Assembly: GCA_019187085.1 (NCBI GenBank)
Contig: JABARS010000020.1
Coordinates: forward strand, 1-40,157
Length of the DNA: 40,157 nucleotides
Source: Pseudorhodoplanes sp.
GTDB lineage: Bacteria; Pseudomonadota; Alphaproteobacteria; Rhizobiales; Xanthobacteraceae
Direction of reading: 5' to 3'
Numbering within the stretch: position 1 is the stretch's first letter; each line of letters starts with the position of its first letter. Position numbers and translations under genes: made by a program. Below are positions 25,144 to 34,717 of the stretch, in pieces. The notes under the pieces were generated by a model that worked only from the letters and a program-made list of their open reading frames with translations, was not told where the DNA came from and made no database searches.

Positions 25144-25635
25144 TCAGACGATCTCCCCGTACGGTCCGTGCGGATCGATCAGGGATTGCAGCCGCAATGC
25201 GGCGCACTGGGCAACGCGCAGCATCATGCTCTTGCGCGTTGCCGCCGCGAGGCGATGCTCGGGCGCATCGCACACGACCTGCGCGCCGAAGCCGTCGGCG
25301 ACGATGAGACCGGCATCGGCGGGGAATATCGCAAGCGGCACGTCGAGCGTGGTGGCGAAGAACAGCCGGTCGCAATGCAGACGGTAATCCGGCCATTTCT
25401 GGTCGGCCCGGAAATCGGCGATCGAGGACTTGATCTCGACGATCCAGATTTCGCCGCCGCCATCGAGCGCCACGAGGTCGGCACGCCGCCCGGACGGCAG
25501 CGGCAATTCGCTGACGCAGCAACGGCCGAGCGAACGCAGGAGCCGCATCGTGCCGCGCGCGACCGCAAGCGCGGTCTCCGACTGGCGGCCGTCGACCACC
25601 GCGATTTCCCCGACCGGTTTCAACAAGCCGCTCAT
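25144..25635 (-). CDS. mmcB: MmcB-family DNA repair protein (PD-(D/E)xK nuclease-like)
   Basis: 163 residues, matching the MmcB family of alphaproteobacterial DNA-damage-response proteins first described in Caulobacter. A restriction-endonuclease-like core is visible: [20 protein letters not shown], with Asp, then Glu-x-Lys after a short hairpin, followed by [20 protein letters not shown]. The ATG at 25635 overlaps the mtnA stop by four bases (ATGA), so the two are co-translated although no pathway link is obvious. No SOS box was evident close upstream because the promoter lies before mtnA. Family confident; nuclease activity inferred from the motif. Confidence 0.88.
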   Translation of the reverse strand: MSGLLKPVGEIAVVDGRQSETALAVARGTMRLLRSLGRCCVSELPLPSGRRADLVALDGGGEIWIVEIKSSIADFRADQKWPDYRLHCDRLFFATTLDVPLAIFPADAGLIVADGFGAQVVCDAPEHRLAAATRKSMMLRVAQCAALRLQSLIDPHGPYGEIV

Positions 25636-26759
25636 TCCGCCGCCCGCTCCGTCGCCACGGCGCGCGAGGCGTGATCGGGAAACGCATCCGCCAGCGCCCG
25701 CGCGTCGGCCGCGATAATACCACGCTCGGTGATCAGGCCGCTGACGAGCCGCGCCGGGGTCACGTCGAAGCCGAAATTGGCGACCGGCGTGCCGCCCGGC
25801 ACGATCGTGACCGTCTCGATGCGGCCGTCCGCGGTGCGCCCCGACACGCCCGTCACCTCGGCCGCCGCGCGCTGCTCGATCGGAATTTCGGCAAGGCCGT
25901 CGCTCACCGTGAAATCGAGCGTCGGCGACGGCAGCGCGACATAGAACGGTACGCCGTTGTCGTGCGCCGCGAGCGCCTTGAGATAGGTTCCGATCTTGTT
26001 GCAGACATCGCCGCGCGCGGTGACGCGGTCGGTGCCGACGATGACGAAGTCGACCATTCCGTGCTGCATCAGGTGGCCGCCGGTATTGTCCGGAATGACG
26101 GTGTGCGGCACGCCGTGCTGGCCGAGCTCGAAGGCGGTGAGCGAAGCGCCCTGATTGCGCGGCCGCGTCTCGTCGACCCAGACATGGACCGCGATCCCCC
26201 TGTCGTGCGCCATGTAGATCGGCGCGGTCGCGGTGCCGAGGTCCACGGTCGCGAGCCAGCCGGCATTGCAATGGGTGAGGATGTTGACCGGCTCGCCGGG
26301 CCGTTTGCCCGCGACAAGACGTTCGATCAGGTCCAGGCCGTGACGGCCGATCGCGGCATTGATCGCGACATCCTCGTCGCAGATTTCCCCCGCCCGACGA
26401 TAGGCGGCGGCCGCGCGTTCAGCCGGCACGGCGTCACGCACCGCGGCCGCGACCCGGTCGAGCGCCCATTTCAGGTTGATCGCGGTCGGACGCGCCGCCA
26501 GCAGCGCGTCATACGCGCGGCCAAGACCGCGGTCGGACGCATCCGCCCGCAAGGCGAGCGCAAGACCGTAGGCGGCGACCGCCCCGATCAGCGGCGCGCC
26601 GCGCGTCTGCATGGTCGCGATCGCACGCACCGCATCGTCGAGCGTCGCAAGCCGCAGCCTCGCGACGCGGTGCGGCAGCAGCGTCTGATCGATGATCCCG
26701 ACCGACCAGCCGTCCGCTTCCATCCAGATGCTGCGCGTGGCCCTGCCTTCGATTTTCAT
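25632..26759 (-). CDS. mtnA: S-methyl-5-thioribose-1-phosphate isomerase
   Basis: 375 residues. It interconverts 5-methylthioribose-1-phosphate and 5-methylthioribulose-1-phosphate in methionine salvage (or a related methylthio shunt); cytoplasmic. Catalytic residues match the family: Cys164 in [11 protein letters not shown] and Asp244 in [13 protein letters not shown], a separation of 80 as in Bacillus MtnA. The early [13 protein letters not shown] motif and CNKIGTY are also diagnostic. AGAGG stands about 8 bases before ATG 26759. No other mtn gene is in the window. It shares a divergent 185-bp control region with the vWA gene. Confidence 0.95.
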   Translation of the reverse strand: MKIEGRATRSIWMEADGWSVGIIDQTLLPHRVARLRLATLDDAVRAIATMQTRGAPLIGAVAAYGLALALRADASDRGLGRAYDALLAARPTAINLKWALDRVAAAVRDAVPAERAAAAYRRAGEICDEDVAINAAIGRHGLDLIERLVAGKRPGEPVNILTHCNAGWLATVDLGTATAPIYMAHDRGIAVHVWVDETRPRNQGASLTAFELGQHGVPHTVIPDNTGGHLMQHGMVDFVIVGTDRVTARGDVCNKIGTYLKALAAHDNGVPFYVALPSPTLDFTVSDGLAEIPIEQRAAAEVTGVSGRTADGRIETVTIVPGGTPVANFGFDVTPARLVSGLITERGIIAADARALADAFPDHASRAVATERAAE

Positions 26760-26944
26760 CCCGCTGCCTCTCACCGAAGGGATGAGCCGGGTGGCGCAAA
26801 TTGGCAAGACCGAACTGGCGGCCGGCGAAAAGGAAATTTGCCGACATTCCGCCAGCCGTCAGCCGCAATTTCGGCCCGGCCCTGACGCGAAGCCGGAACA
26901 CGATTCTCGCGCGGCGGAAAACGCCGTTCACGAGGGGTGAAATC

Positions 26945-28075
26945 ATGCTGCATCATTGGTTCCGGGCGTTCGCGCCCGCCTGTCTCATTGCGCTCGCTGC
27001 AATTGCAAGCCCGGCTGTCACAAGCCCGGCGGCCGCCAAGCCCGTGGTCGAGGTCGCCTTCGTTCTCGATACCACCGGCTCCATGAGCCGCCTGATCGAG
27101 GGCGCGAAACGCAAAATCTGGTCGATCGCGACCGCGATCGTCGAGGCCAATGCCGACGCCGAAATCCGCATGGGCCTCGTCGCCTATCGCGACATCGGCG
27201 ACGAATATGTCACCAGGACTTTCGAGCTGACCGCCGACATCCAGGACCTTTACGCAAAGCTGCTGCAACTGGAAGCGCGCGGCGGCGGCGACTGGCCCGA
27301 AAGCGTGAATGAGGCGCTGCAGGCCGGCGTCGAGAAACTCAACTGGAGCAGCGGTCCCGATACCTGGCGCATCCTGTTCCTGGTCGGGGATGCGCCCCCG
27401 CACATGGATTACGCGCAGGACACCAAGTATCCGGGGGTGATCACGACGGCGCGCAAGAAAGACATCATCGTGAATGCGGTGCAGGCCGGCGGCGCACGCG
27501 ACACCGAACGCGTATGGCGCGAGATCGCCCAGCTCGGCGAGGGCCGCTACATCGCGATCCCGCAGGACGGCGGCGAGATCGTCGTGATCGAGACGCCCTA
27601 CGACGACGGGATCATCGAGCTGCAGAAGCGCATCAACGGCACCGTGCTGCCCTACGGTCCGCGCGCGAAGAAAGCGCGCGTGGAAGAAAAGCAGCGTCAG
27701 GTCGCGGTGGCGCCGGCCTCGTCGGCGACTGAGCTTGCCAGCTACCTCAACAAGCGCATCCGCACTGCGGGCTATGCCGAAGCGGTGACCGGCGACGGCG
27801 ATCTCGTCGCCGACGTCACCGCCGGGCGAAAAGCGCTCGATGCGGTGCCCGAGAGCGATCTGCCTGACACGCTGCGCGGCATGCCAGCGAAGGAACGCCG
27901 CGCCGAGATCGAACGGCGCCTGGCCGAGCGCAAGACGCTGAACGAGCGCATGGCCGAGCTCGTGCGCAAGCGCGACCACCACATCCGCGAAAAGCACGCG
28001 GCCAGGCCGGCGCCGGCAAGCGATTCATTCGATCGCGTGGTGGCCGAAACGCTGAAGGCGCAGATCAATCGCTAA
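26945..28075 (+). CDS. Secreted von Willebrand factor A domain protein
   Basis: 376 residues with a signal peptide (about residues 1-31, ending PAAA). A vWA domain starts at PVVEVAFVLDTTGSMS, where Asp42-x-Thr/Gly-Ser-x-Ser forms the MIDAS metal site, and continues through LVAYRDIGDEY, RGGGDWPESVNEAL and FLVGDAPPHMD. After about residue 230 comes a charged, coiled-coil-rich C-terminal part (AERKTLNERMAELVRKR). It is probably periplasmic, binding a partner through a divalent metal; the partner is unknown. GAGGGG lies about 8 bases before ATG 26945. No MoxR-type ATPase lies next to it. Confidence 0.86.
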   Translation: MLHHWFRAFAPACLIALAAIASPAVTSPAAAKPVVEVAFVLDTTGSMSRLIEGAKRKIWSIATAIVEANADAEIRMGLVAYRDIGDEYVTRTFELTADIQDLYAKLLQLEARGGGDWPESVNEALQAGVEKLNWSSGPDTWRILFLVGDAPPHMDYAQDTKYPGVITTARKKDIIVNAVQAGGARDTERVWREIAQLGEGRYIAIPQDGGEIVVIETPYDDGIIELQKRINGTVLPYGPRAKKARVEEKQRQVAVAPASSATELASYLNKRIRTAGYAEAVTGDGDLVADVTAGRKALDAVPESDLPDTLRGMPAKERRAEIERRLAERKTLNERMAELVRKRDHHIREKHAARPAPASDSFDRVVAETLKAQINR

Positions 28076-28090
28076 TGCCGATCGCTCTCG

Positions 28091-28124
28091 CCCGGCGCGG
28101 CGTCCGACGACGCCCCGCGCCGGG
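28091..28124 (+). other. Long GC hairpin after the vWA gene
   Basis: CCCGGCGCGGCGTC (28091-28104) pairs with GACGCCCCGCGCCGGG (28109-28124) apart from a two-base bulge, around a short loop, 15 bases after the vWA stop. No U-run follows, so Rho-independent termination is doubtful, but the stem would mark a transcript end. The following GGGCTTGCCCGG is a second short palindrome. Confidence 0.45.
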
Positions 28125-28180
28125 CTTGCCCGGACGCCCCCGGTGCCGCAATCTCCCGGCCGCAATAAGGGAGAGACGGG

Positions 28181-29026
28181 ATGGCGGGCATCGACTACGA
28201 AACCGAGTATGACAACCGCGCGCGGGTGCCCGAGCATCCGGCGATCTTCGCGCGCTGGGACAGCGACGCCGCCGCCTATCGCGCGACGATGAGCGCAGAG
28301 GGCCGCGCCGAACTCGGCGTCGCCTATGGCCCGAGCGAACGGCAATTCGTCGATATCTTCCGAGCGCAGACCGAGGGTGGCACGCTCGCACTTTTCATTC
28401 ATGGCGGCTATTGGCGCGCGCTGCATCCTTCGAGCTTCAGCCACATGGCGCGCGGGCTGAATGCGCACGGCATCACGGTGGCCGTCGCCGGTTACGACCT
28501 GTGCCCGAACGTCTCGATCGCCGAGATTATCGACCAGATGCGCGCGGCGGCGCTCCTGCTCTGGCGCCGTCTGGGAAAACGCATCACCGTCTTCGGCCAT
28601 TCCGCCGGCGGCCATCTCGCCGCCTGCATGCTGGCGACGGACTGGCCGGCGCACGATCCCAAGGTGCCGGCCGATCTCGTGCCGGCCGCCTATTCGGTGT
28701 CGGGCGTGTTCGACCTGACCCCGCTCATTCACATCAAGAACAACGCCGACTTCCGCCTCGACGAGGCGAAGGCGCGCGCGGTGTCGCCGGTCTTCTGGCC
28801 AGCGCCCGCCGGCCGCGTGTTCGATTCGGTCGTAGGCGGGGCGGAATCGCCGGAATTCATCCGTCAGGCGAAGATCATCGTCGACGCCTGGAAGCCCGCG
28901 ACCGACGCGCGTTACGAAATGGTGCCGGGCGCCAACCATTTCACGGTGATCGAACCGCTGAGCGATCCGACCAGCGCGATGGTGCAGCGCCTCGCCGCGA
29001 TCAGCGAGCGGCGGCGCCCGGCCTGA
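28181..29026 (+). CDS. Alpha/beta hydrolase, kynurenine-formamidase (arylformamidase)-like
   Basis: 281 residues, no signal peptide. The oxyanion-hole motif HGGYWRAL (about residues 72-80) and the nucleophile Ser in [11 protein letters not shown] (about 145) match the formamidase group of alpha/beta hydrolases, and His in [10 protein letters not shown] completes the triad. AFMID-type formamidases release formate from N-formylkynurenine in tryptophan breakdown, and the HGGYW sequence is shared with them. Esterases of the same clan are an alternative. GGGAGA stands about 6 bases before ATG 28181. Its 3' end faces glutaryl-CoA dehydrogenase, a later enzyme of the same degradative route. Confidence 0.82.
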   Translation: MAGIDYETEYDNRARVPEHPAIFARWDSDAAAYRATMSAEGRAELGVAYGPSERQFVDIFRAQTEGGTLALFIHGGYWRALHPSSFSHMARGLNAHGITVAVAGYDLCPNVSIAEIIDQMRAAALLLWRRLGKRITVFGHSAGGHLAACMLATDWPAHDPKVPADLVPAAYSVSGVFDLTPLIHIKNNADFRLDEAKARAVSPVFWPAPAGRVFDSVVGGAESPEFIRQAKIIVDAWKPATDARYEMVPGANHFTVIEPLSDPTSAMVQRLAAISERRRPA

Positions 29027-29044
29027 GCGAAGACGAAACGCTCC

Positions 29045-30265
<1,221 letters not shown>

Positions 30266-30464
30266 TTTCTAGCTCCCTATGACAACACACCCGCCTGACG
30301 GCGGCCTTCGGTGTCGTTCGGCTACAACACTAGCTGACCGTTTACCTTGATCAAAGCCGCCGGGCAGTGGCGGAAATCGCCCCGGTTTCCTAACATTCCT
30401 GCAGGATTCGGCTTGTATCGTACCCGTCTGCATTTCGTCCTGGGTCGTTTTCGGGGGGTCACCG

Positions 30465-31694
30465 GTGTCCGCTTTCAGCCTATGCACCTGTCCGTCGAAC
30501 CGTGGGGCGGCGCTCGCGACCGCCCTGACGCTCGCCTTGGCACTCATTGTTCCGGCCGCCCTGGAGCCGGCCGACGCCGCAGTGGCGCGGCGGATCAAGC
30601 GCGAAGCCCCGGCCAAGGCCGATGCCAGGCCGCAAATCCCAGCCGGTCAGCTTCACATCATGATCTCGATCCGCTCGCAGACCGTCACGGTCTACAGCGA
30701 CGGCGTGGTGGCCGCGCGCTCGCGGGTTTCGACCGGCATGAAAGGGTTCCCGACGCCGACCGGCGTCTTCAGCGTCATCCAGAAGAACCGCCACCATCGC
30801 TCCAACATCTATAGCGGCGCGCCGATGCCGTTCATGCAGCGCCTCACCTGGTCGGGGATCGCGCTGCATCAGGGGGCGCTGCCCGGCTATCCGGCCTCGC
30901 ACGGCTGCATCCGCCTCAACCAGGATTTCGCGCAGACGCTGTGGAAGCGCACGCGGCTTGGCGCGCGCGTGGTGGTGACCCAGCAGGAGGCCGAGCCCTA
31001 TCCGTTCACGCATCCGAAGCTGTTCATGCCGAAAGCCGTGCGCCTGTCCGAAGCCCGGCCGGAACTGCGCGGCACGTTGCGCACGGCGCAGGCCGACACG
31101 ACCGCCAACGACGCCGAGCGTCTGACGATTCCGGACGGCCTCACGCTGCCGGACTATCCGCCGGTCGCCGACGTCACCGCCGACATCCGCCAGGCGATCC
31201 TCGACGAGGATCCGAACGCCAAGAAGCCGGCCAGGCCGTCCGGTCCGGTTTCCGTCTTCATCAGCAGGAAGGACCGCAAGCTCTACGTGCGGCAGGGCTT
31301 CACGCCGCTGTTCGAAACGCTGGTGAACATCCGCGACGACGACCAGCCGTTCGGCACGCATGTGTTCTCCGCGATCGAGGCGCCCGACAGCAACGTGAAA
31401 TGGATTGCGGTCTCGCTGCCAGTCGATGTACCCAAACCGAAGCTCGTGCGCCCGGCGCCGTCCAGGAAGCTCGGCCGCAAGGCCGCGCGCGCCGCCGAAC
31501 CGGCCAAGGCCGAGCCCGTCCCTGCGCCGGTGACGCCCGAGGCGGGCGCCGTGCTTTCGCGCATCGACATCCCGCAGGACGCGATCGCGCGCATCGAGGC
31601 GCTGCTCGGCCCGGGCGCTTCGCTGATCGTCGCCGATGCGGGACTCGGCTGGGAAACCGGCAAAGGCACCGATTTCATCGTGCTGACCCGCTGA
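30465..31694 (+). CDS. L,D-transpeptidase (YkuD family) with a degenerate second copy
   Basis: 409 residues with a signal peptide to about residue 39. The first YkuD domain (about 60-185) has the catalytic motif SHGCIRL with His146, Cys148 and Arg150, so 3-3 crosslinking of peptidoglycan or attachment of envelope proteins is expected. The C-terminal half repeats the start of a YkuD domain (SVFISRKDRKLYV, then DDQPFGTHVFSAIE, aligning with IMISIRSQTVTVY and FPTPTGVFSVIQ) but lacks the HGC motif. A Pro/Ala/Lys linker lies in between. GTG 30465 is preceded by a GGGGGG run about 6 bases upstream; no ATG is in frame nearby. The role of the degenerate half is unknown. Confidence 0.9.
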   Translation: MSAFSLCTCPSNRGAALATALTLALALIVPAALEPADAAVARRIKREAPAKADARPQIPAGQLHIMISIRSQTVTVYSDGVVAARSRVSTGMKGFPTPTGVFSVIQKNRHHRSNIYSGAPMPFMQRLTWSGIALHQGALPGYPASHGCIRLNQDFAQTLWKRTRLGARVVVTQQEAEPYPFTHPKLFMPKAVRLSEARPELRGTLRTAQADTTANDAERLTIPDGLTLPDYPPVADVTADIRQAILDEDPNAKKPARPSGPVSVFISRKDRKLYVRQGFTPLFETLVNIRDDDQPFGTHVFSAIEAPDSNVKWIAVSLPVDVPKPKLVRPAPSRKLGRKAARAAEPAKAEPVPAPVTPEAGAVLSRIDIPQDAIARIEALLGPGASLIVADAGLGWETGKGTDFIVLTR

Positions 31695-31740
31695 CCGCGG
31701 CCGCCGCAAGACCGCTCCGGAAATGTTCCAAGCACGCTCA

Positions 31741-31770
31741 TTGCGGTCGTGCGCCGTCATCGGCTATACG
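31741..31770 (+). promoter_or_regulatory. Candidate promoter of tRNA-Arg
   Basis: TTGCGG (31741-31746) and TATACG (31765-31770) are separated by 18 bases, and the tRNA 5' end follows 11 bases later. It overlaps the end of the untranslated gap behind the transpeptidase gene. Good -35 start and fair -10. Confidence 0.5.
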
Positions 31771-31781
31771 GATATCCGCAC

Positions 31782-31858
31782 GCGCCCGTAGCTCAGCTGG
31801 ATAGAGCGTTGCCCTCCGAAGGCAGAGGTCAGAGGTTCGAATCCTCTCGGGCGCGCCA
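31782..31858 (+). tRNA. tRNA-Arg (anticodon CCG)
   Basis: A complete 77-base cloverleaf including the encoded CCA. The acceptor stem pairs GCGCCCG with CGGGCGC, the D-arm has AGCTCAGCTGGATAGAGC, and the anticodon stem TTGCC/GGCAG holds the loop CTCCGAA with CCG at 31816-31818. The T-arm has GTTCGAATC and the discriminator is G. It reads CGG codons. Confidence 0.97.
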
Positions 31859-31878
31859 GCGCTCTTGCCGGCCGCGCC

Positions 31879-32232
31879 TCAGCCTTTCCCGGCGCGATGC
31901 CATGCGCAACCGGCAAGCGCGAACGTCGCCGCCGTTGCGCCGACAAAACCCGCAAGCACGATCAGGATGAGCGCGCCCCAGTCGAGCGCGCCATGCAGGT
32001 CGGAAAACGAGGCCTTGGTCAGCGCCGGAGCGGCAAGGCCCGCCGCCGCGCCGACGACAAATCCCGCGATCGCGCTTGCGCGCGCCGCCGGCCCGCGGAA
32101 TCCGCGCTGACGCATGAGAGCAAACAACAGCAACACAGCCAGCAGCGCGGTGAGCGCAACAATCGGCCAAAGGAACCCGCCGAGCATTTCCGCGGAGAGC
32201 GCAAACATCGCGGTGAGCGTGAAATCTTTCAC
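31879..32232 (-). CDS. Small membrane protein, DUF5368-like, next to the SQR-like gene
   Basis: 117 residues with three to four hydrophobic segments. The N-terminal [26 protein letters not shown] resembles the DUF5368 family, seen in alphaproteobacteria but without known function. The GTG at 32232 is chosen because GGAG lies 8 bases upstream; a TTG seven codons earlier is in frame but unsupported. It begins 13 bases after the stop of the SQR-like gene, so both are on one transcript and the protein may anchor or assist the flavoprotein at the inner membrane. The family match is from memory and moderate. Confidence 0.75.
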   Translation of the reverse strand: MKDFTLTAMFALSAEMLGGFLWPIVALTALLAVLLLFALMRQRGFRGPAARASAIAGFVVGAAAGLAAPALTKASFSDLHGALDWGALILIVLAGFVGATAATFALAGCAWHRAGKG

Positions 32233-32245
32233 GTCGGCATCTCCG

Positions 32246-33562
32246 TCAGACAAACCCGCGCAGCATGGCCGTGTAAGTCGCCTTGAGCATCTTTTCCTCC
32301 ATGATCCAGACGACCCAATGTTCGTCGAGCGGATCGATGAACGGAAAAGACGGCGTCAGACGATTGTCATAATCGAACTCGACAAGCATCGCCCGCCCGA
32401 TCTTCGTGATCAGCGGACACGACGTATAGCCGTTGTAGATTTCGGTGCCGCTGCGGCCAGCCATCGCGGCGACGAGATGGTCGACGGCGACGGGCGCCTG
32501 CCATTTCACGCTCGCGGCCGTCTTGCCCTTGGGAACCCCGTTGATGTCGCCGACGCCGAACACGTTGGGGAAGCGCCTGTGCCGCAAGGTCGCCTTGTCC
32601 ACCTCAAGCCAGCCGTCCGCCGCGAAGGGACCGCTCTGCCATGCCAGAGGGCTGTGGCGGACCGAGGCCGGCGCCCGCATCGGCGGAATGACGTGAATCA
32701 AGTCCCAGCGCAATTCCTCCGTCCCGCGTGGCGTCGCGAATGTTGCGATGCGCCGGCCGGGATCGATTCTCGTCAGCACATGGCTGAAATTGGCTTTCAG
32801 ATCCTGACGATCGAACAGCGTGCGCACTTTCGCGTCGACCAGCGGCACGCTGAACAGCGTGTCGTTATGCGCGTTGTAGATGATCTCGGCGCGGCCGCGC
32901 GTGCCGGCGCGCCTGAGAAGATCGTCGGCGAGAAAGGCCTGCTTCAGTGGCGCACCGGCGCATTTCATTTCTGTCGTGGGCCGTCCGAAAAGCCCGACCC
33001 CGCCTTTCCCGACAAACGCCGACAGCACGCCCCACGAGGCGGCGGCAGCGTCCGGCCCGGCATAGATGCTGGCGATCCCCTCGCGGCCGATCAGGCTCGC
33101 ATCCATGCCCTCGATCGCGGCATAGTCGAGCGCAAGACCGGTCGCGACGACGAGGAAATCGTAAGGAAGCCACGTGCCCTTATCGGTGACGATTCTGCTA
33201 GCGACCGGGTCGAATTCCGCAACATTTTCCCTAATCCAGCGTGTTCCCGAGGCCACATAATCAGCGGTCGAGAGCCGCACATAGCGCGAGGGCCTGATTC
33301 CGGTTCCCACGAGCGTCAGACCGGGCTGATAAATGTGCTCGATACCTGCATCGACGAGCACGACATCGGCGCCATCCAGAAGCCGACGCAGGCGCGACGC
33401 CACGGTGAGCCCGGCTGCGCCGGCACCGGCGATGACAATGCGCGCTTTGGTCTTCAGCGTCTGGCCTTGCGCGGGAGACGCCGAAAAGGCGCCAAGCGCC
33501 GCCGCCGAGCCGGCCAGGAAACGACGGCGGTCAAGGAGCGGCCCGGGAGAAAAAGACGGCAT
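32246..33562 (-). CDS. Tat-exported sulfide:quinone-oxidoreductase-like flavoprotein
   Basis: 438 residues. The N-terminal signal is a Tat type: DRRRFLAGSAAALGA, with cleavage near SPAQG. An FAD-binding GAGAAGLTVASRL follows, then VVATGLALDYAAIEG. The two redox cysteines of sulfide:quinone reductases are present, Cys201 in EMKCAGAPLK and Cys382 in NGYTSCPLIT; the third cysteine of type I enzymes is not evident. The C-terminus ends in an amphipathic, Trp/Met-rich segment suited to membrane attachment. Expected reaction: sulfide oxidation with electrons passed to quinone. AGGGGA lies about 6 bases before ATG 33562. A FixK/FNR-like box is 61 bases upstream. Family confident; physiological donor inferred. 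Confidence 0.87.
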   Translation of the reverse strand: MPSFSPGPLLDRRRFLAGSAAALGAFSASPAQGQTLKTKARIVIAGAGAAGLTVASRLRRLLDGADVVLVDAGIEHIYQPGLTLVGTGIRPSRYVRLSTADYVASGTRWIRENVAEFDPVASRIVTDKGTWLPYDFLVVATGLALDYAAIEGMDASLIGREGIASIYAGPDAAAASWGVLSAFVGKGGVGLFGRPTTEMKCAGAPLKQAFLADDLLRRAGTRGRAEIIYNAHNDTLFSVPLVDAKVRTLFDRQDLKANFSHVLTRIDPGRRIATFATPRGTEELRWDLIHVIPPMRAPASVRHSPLAWQSGPFAADGWLEVDKATLRHRRFPNVFGVGDINGVPKGKTAASVKWQAPVAVDHLVAAMAGRSGTEIYNGYTSCPLITKIGRAMLVEFDYDNRLTPSFPFIDPLDEHWVVWIMEEKMLKATYTAMLRGFV

Positions 33563-33622
33563 TCGCTTCCCCTTTGATGCGAGGGGACAACCGGCATAAT
33601 GGCCGCGTCGGCGGCACGCGCC

Positions 33623-33636
33623 TTGCGTTTGATCAA
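33623..33636 (-). promoter_or_regulatory. FixK/FNR-like box upstream of the SQR-like gene
   Basis: TTGCGTTTGATCAA fits the Bradyrhizobium FixK2 pattern TTG(A/C)-N6-(T/G)CAA exactly, with six spacer bases. It lies 61-74 bases before the SQR-like ATG, where a box centred about 41 bases before a transcript start would leave a leader of about 26 bases. This suggests low-oxygen induction through a FixK/FnrL-type activator. A CCGGCGATCGCCGG palindrome (33643-33656) lies beside it. Confidence 0.5.
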
Positions 33637-33669
33637 AAGCGGCCGGCGATCGCCGGTCCGCGCCGCGCC

Positions 33670-34626
33670 TCAATGGATGCGCGGCACCTTGAGCAGCTTG
33701 GTGCGGTCGGTCGAATTGATCGTGACGTCGAACGTGTCGCCGTCACGGAAAACGGTGAGCGGCACTTCGACGCCGGCATTGCCGAGCGCCCACATCGCGC
33801 GATAGAAGTCGGCGAGATCGCTCACTTCGTTGTCGTCGACGGCAAGGATGACGTCGCCGGTGCGCAGGTCGGCGCGGTGTGCAGGCCCGCGTTCGGCAAC
33901 GCCGACGACCACCACCTGGTCCTCGACCTCGGTTGCGAAAACGCCGAGCCAGGGCCGCGCCGGCCGGTCGGGGCGGCCGAGCCGCATCAGGTCGTCGAGG
34001 ACCGGCACCAGGAGGTCGATCGGCACGATCATGTTCACGTGGCCTTTGCCGCGCGACTGTTCCAGTTGCAGCGAGCCGATGCCGAGCAGCTCGCCCTTGC
34101 TGCCGATCATCGCCGTGCCGCCCCAGTTCGGATGCGCCGGCTCGGTGAAAATGGCTTCATCGAGCACGTATTCCCAATAACCAGCGAATTCCTGTTTCGC
34201 GACGACCTGCGACGCGACCGAGCAGGCGCGGCCACCCGCGCCGGCAAGCACGACGGCATCCCCCACGCGTGCGCGCGCCGACTGGCCGATCGGCACGAAC
34301 GGCAGATCGATTTTCGCAAGGACCTGCACGAGGCCGAAACCGGATTCGTAATCGTAGGCCAGCGCGTGGCCTTCCACGACGCGCCCGTCCGACAGCGTAA
34401 GCCAGATGCGCTCGGCTTCGGTGATCAGATAACCGATGGTGAGAACGAGCCCCTTGCCGATCAGCACGCCGTGGCCGGCGCGCTCGGTGCCGAGCGTTTC
34501 GGCGGTAAACGCATCCTCGGGAATGACGGAACGGATGCCGACCATCGAAGCCAGGACGGCATCGAGATCGTAGCTGTAATGCTCGCGCTTGGGCTGGGCC
34601 GCTTCGGCAACCTTCCAGTCACTCAC
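33670..34626 (-). CDS. Trypsin-like (S1C/DegP-type) PDZ protein with lost catalytic triad
   Basis: 318 residues: a trypsin-like two-barrel domain (about 25-205) followed by one PDZ domain (about 215-310, with PWLGVFATEVE and RAGDVILAVDDNEV-like segments). In DegP/HtrA enzymes the triad sits in TNxHV, DLA and GNSGG. Here the aligned positions are LTIGYLI (Tyr66 for His), ESGFGLVQ (Gly96 for Asp) and NWGGTAM (Trp168 for Ser), so proteolysis is not expected. No signal peptide is visible, implying a cytoplasmic scaffold or substrate-binding role. GTG 34626 with AAGGA 8 bases upstream is the start. It ends 107 bp before the SQR-like gene. Confidence 0.86.
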   Translation of the reverse strand: MSDWKVAEAAQPKREHYSYDLDAVLASMVGIRSVIPEDAFTAETLGTERAGHGVLIGKGLVLTIGYLITEAERIWLTLSDGRVVEGHALAYDYESGFGLVQVLAKIDLPFVPIGQSARARVGDAVVLAGAGGRACSVASQVVAKQEFAGYWEYVLDEAIFTEPAHPNWGGTAMIGSKGELLGIGSLQLEQSRGKGHVNMIVPIDLLVPVLDDLMRLGRPDRPARPWLGVFATEVEDQVVVVGVAERGPAHRADLRTGDVILAVDDNEVSDLADFYRAMWALGNAGVEVPLTVFRDGDTFDVTINSTDRTKLLKVPRIH

Positions 34627-34717
34627 TGAGACCGTCCTTCAACGACAAGAAATCCGGGTACAGACTTCAATCTAATGGTCCCTGCCGGGAATGTGTAGGG
34701 CCCGCGGGCATATCGGA

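Noticed and set aside
30341..30354. TTTACCTTGATCAA as a FixK/FNR box before gcdH
   Set aside because: The left half-site is TTTA rather than TTG(A/C), so it does not meet the consensus; only the right half fits.
33643..33656. CCGGCGATCGCCGG as a specific regulator site
   Set aside because: A 14-base GC-rich palindrome occurs readily in DNA of this composition and matches no consensus I know.
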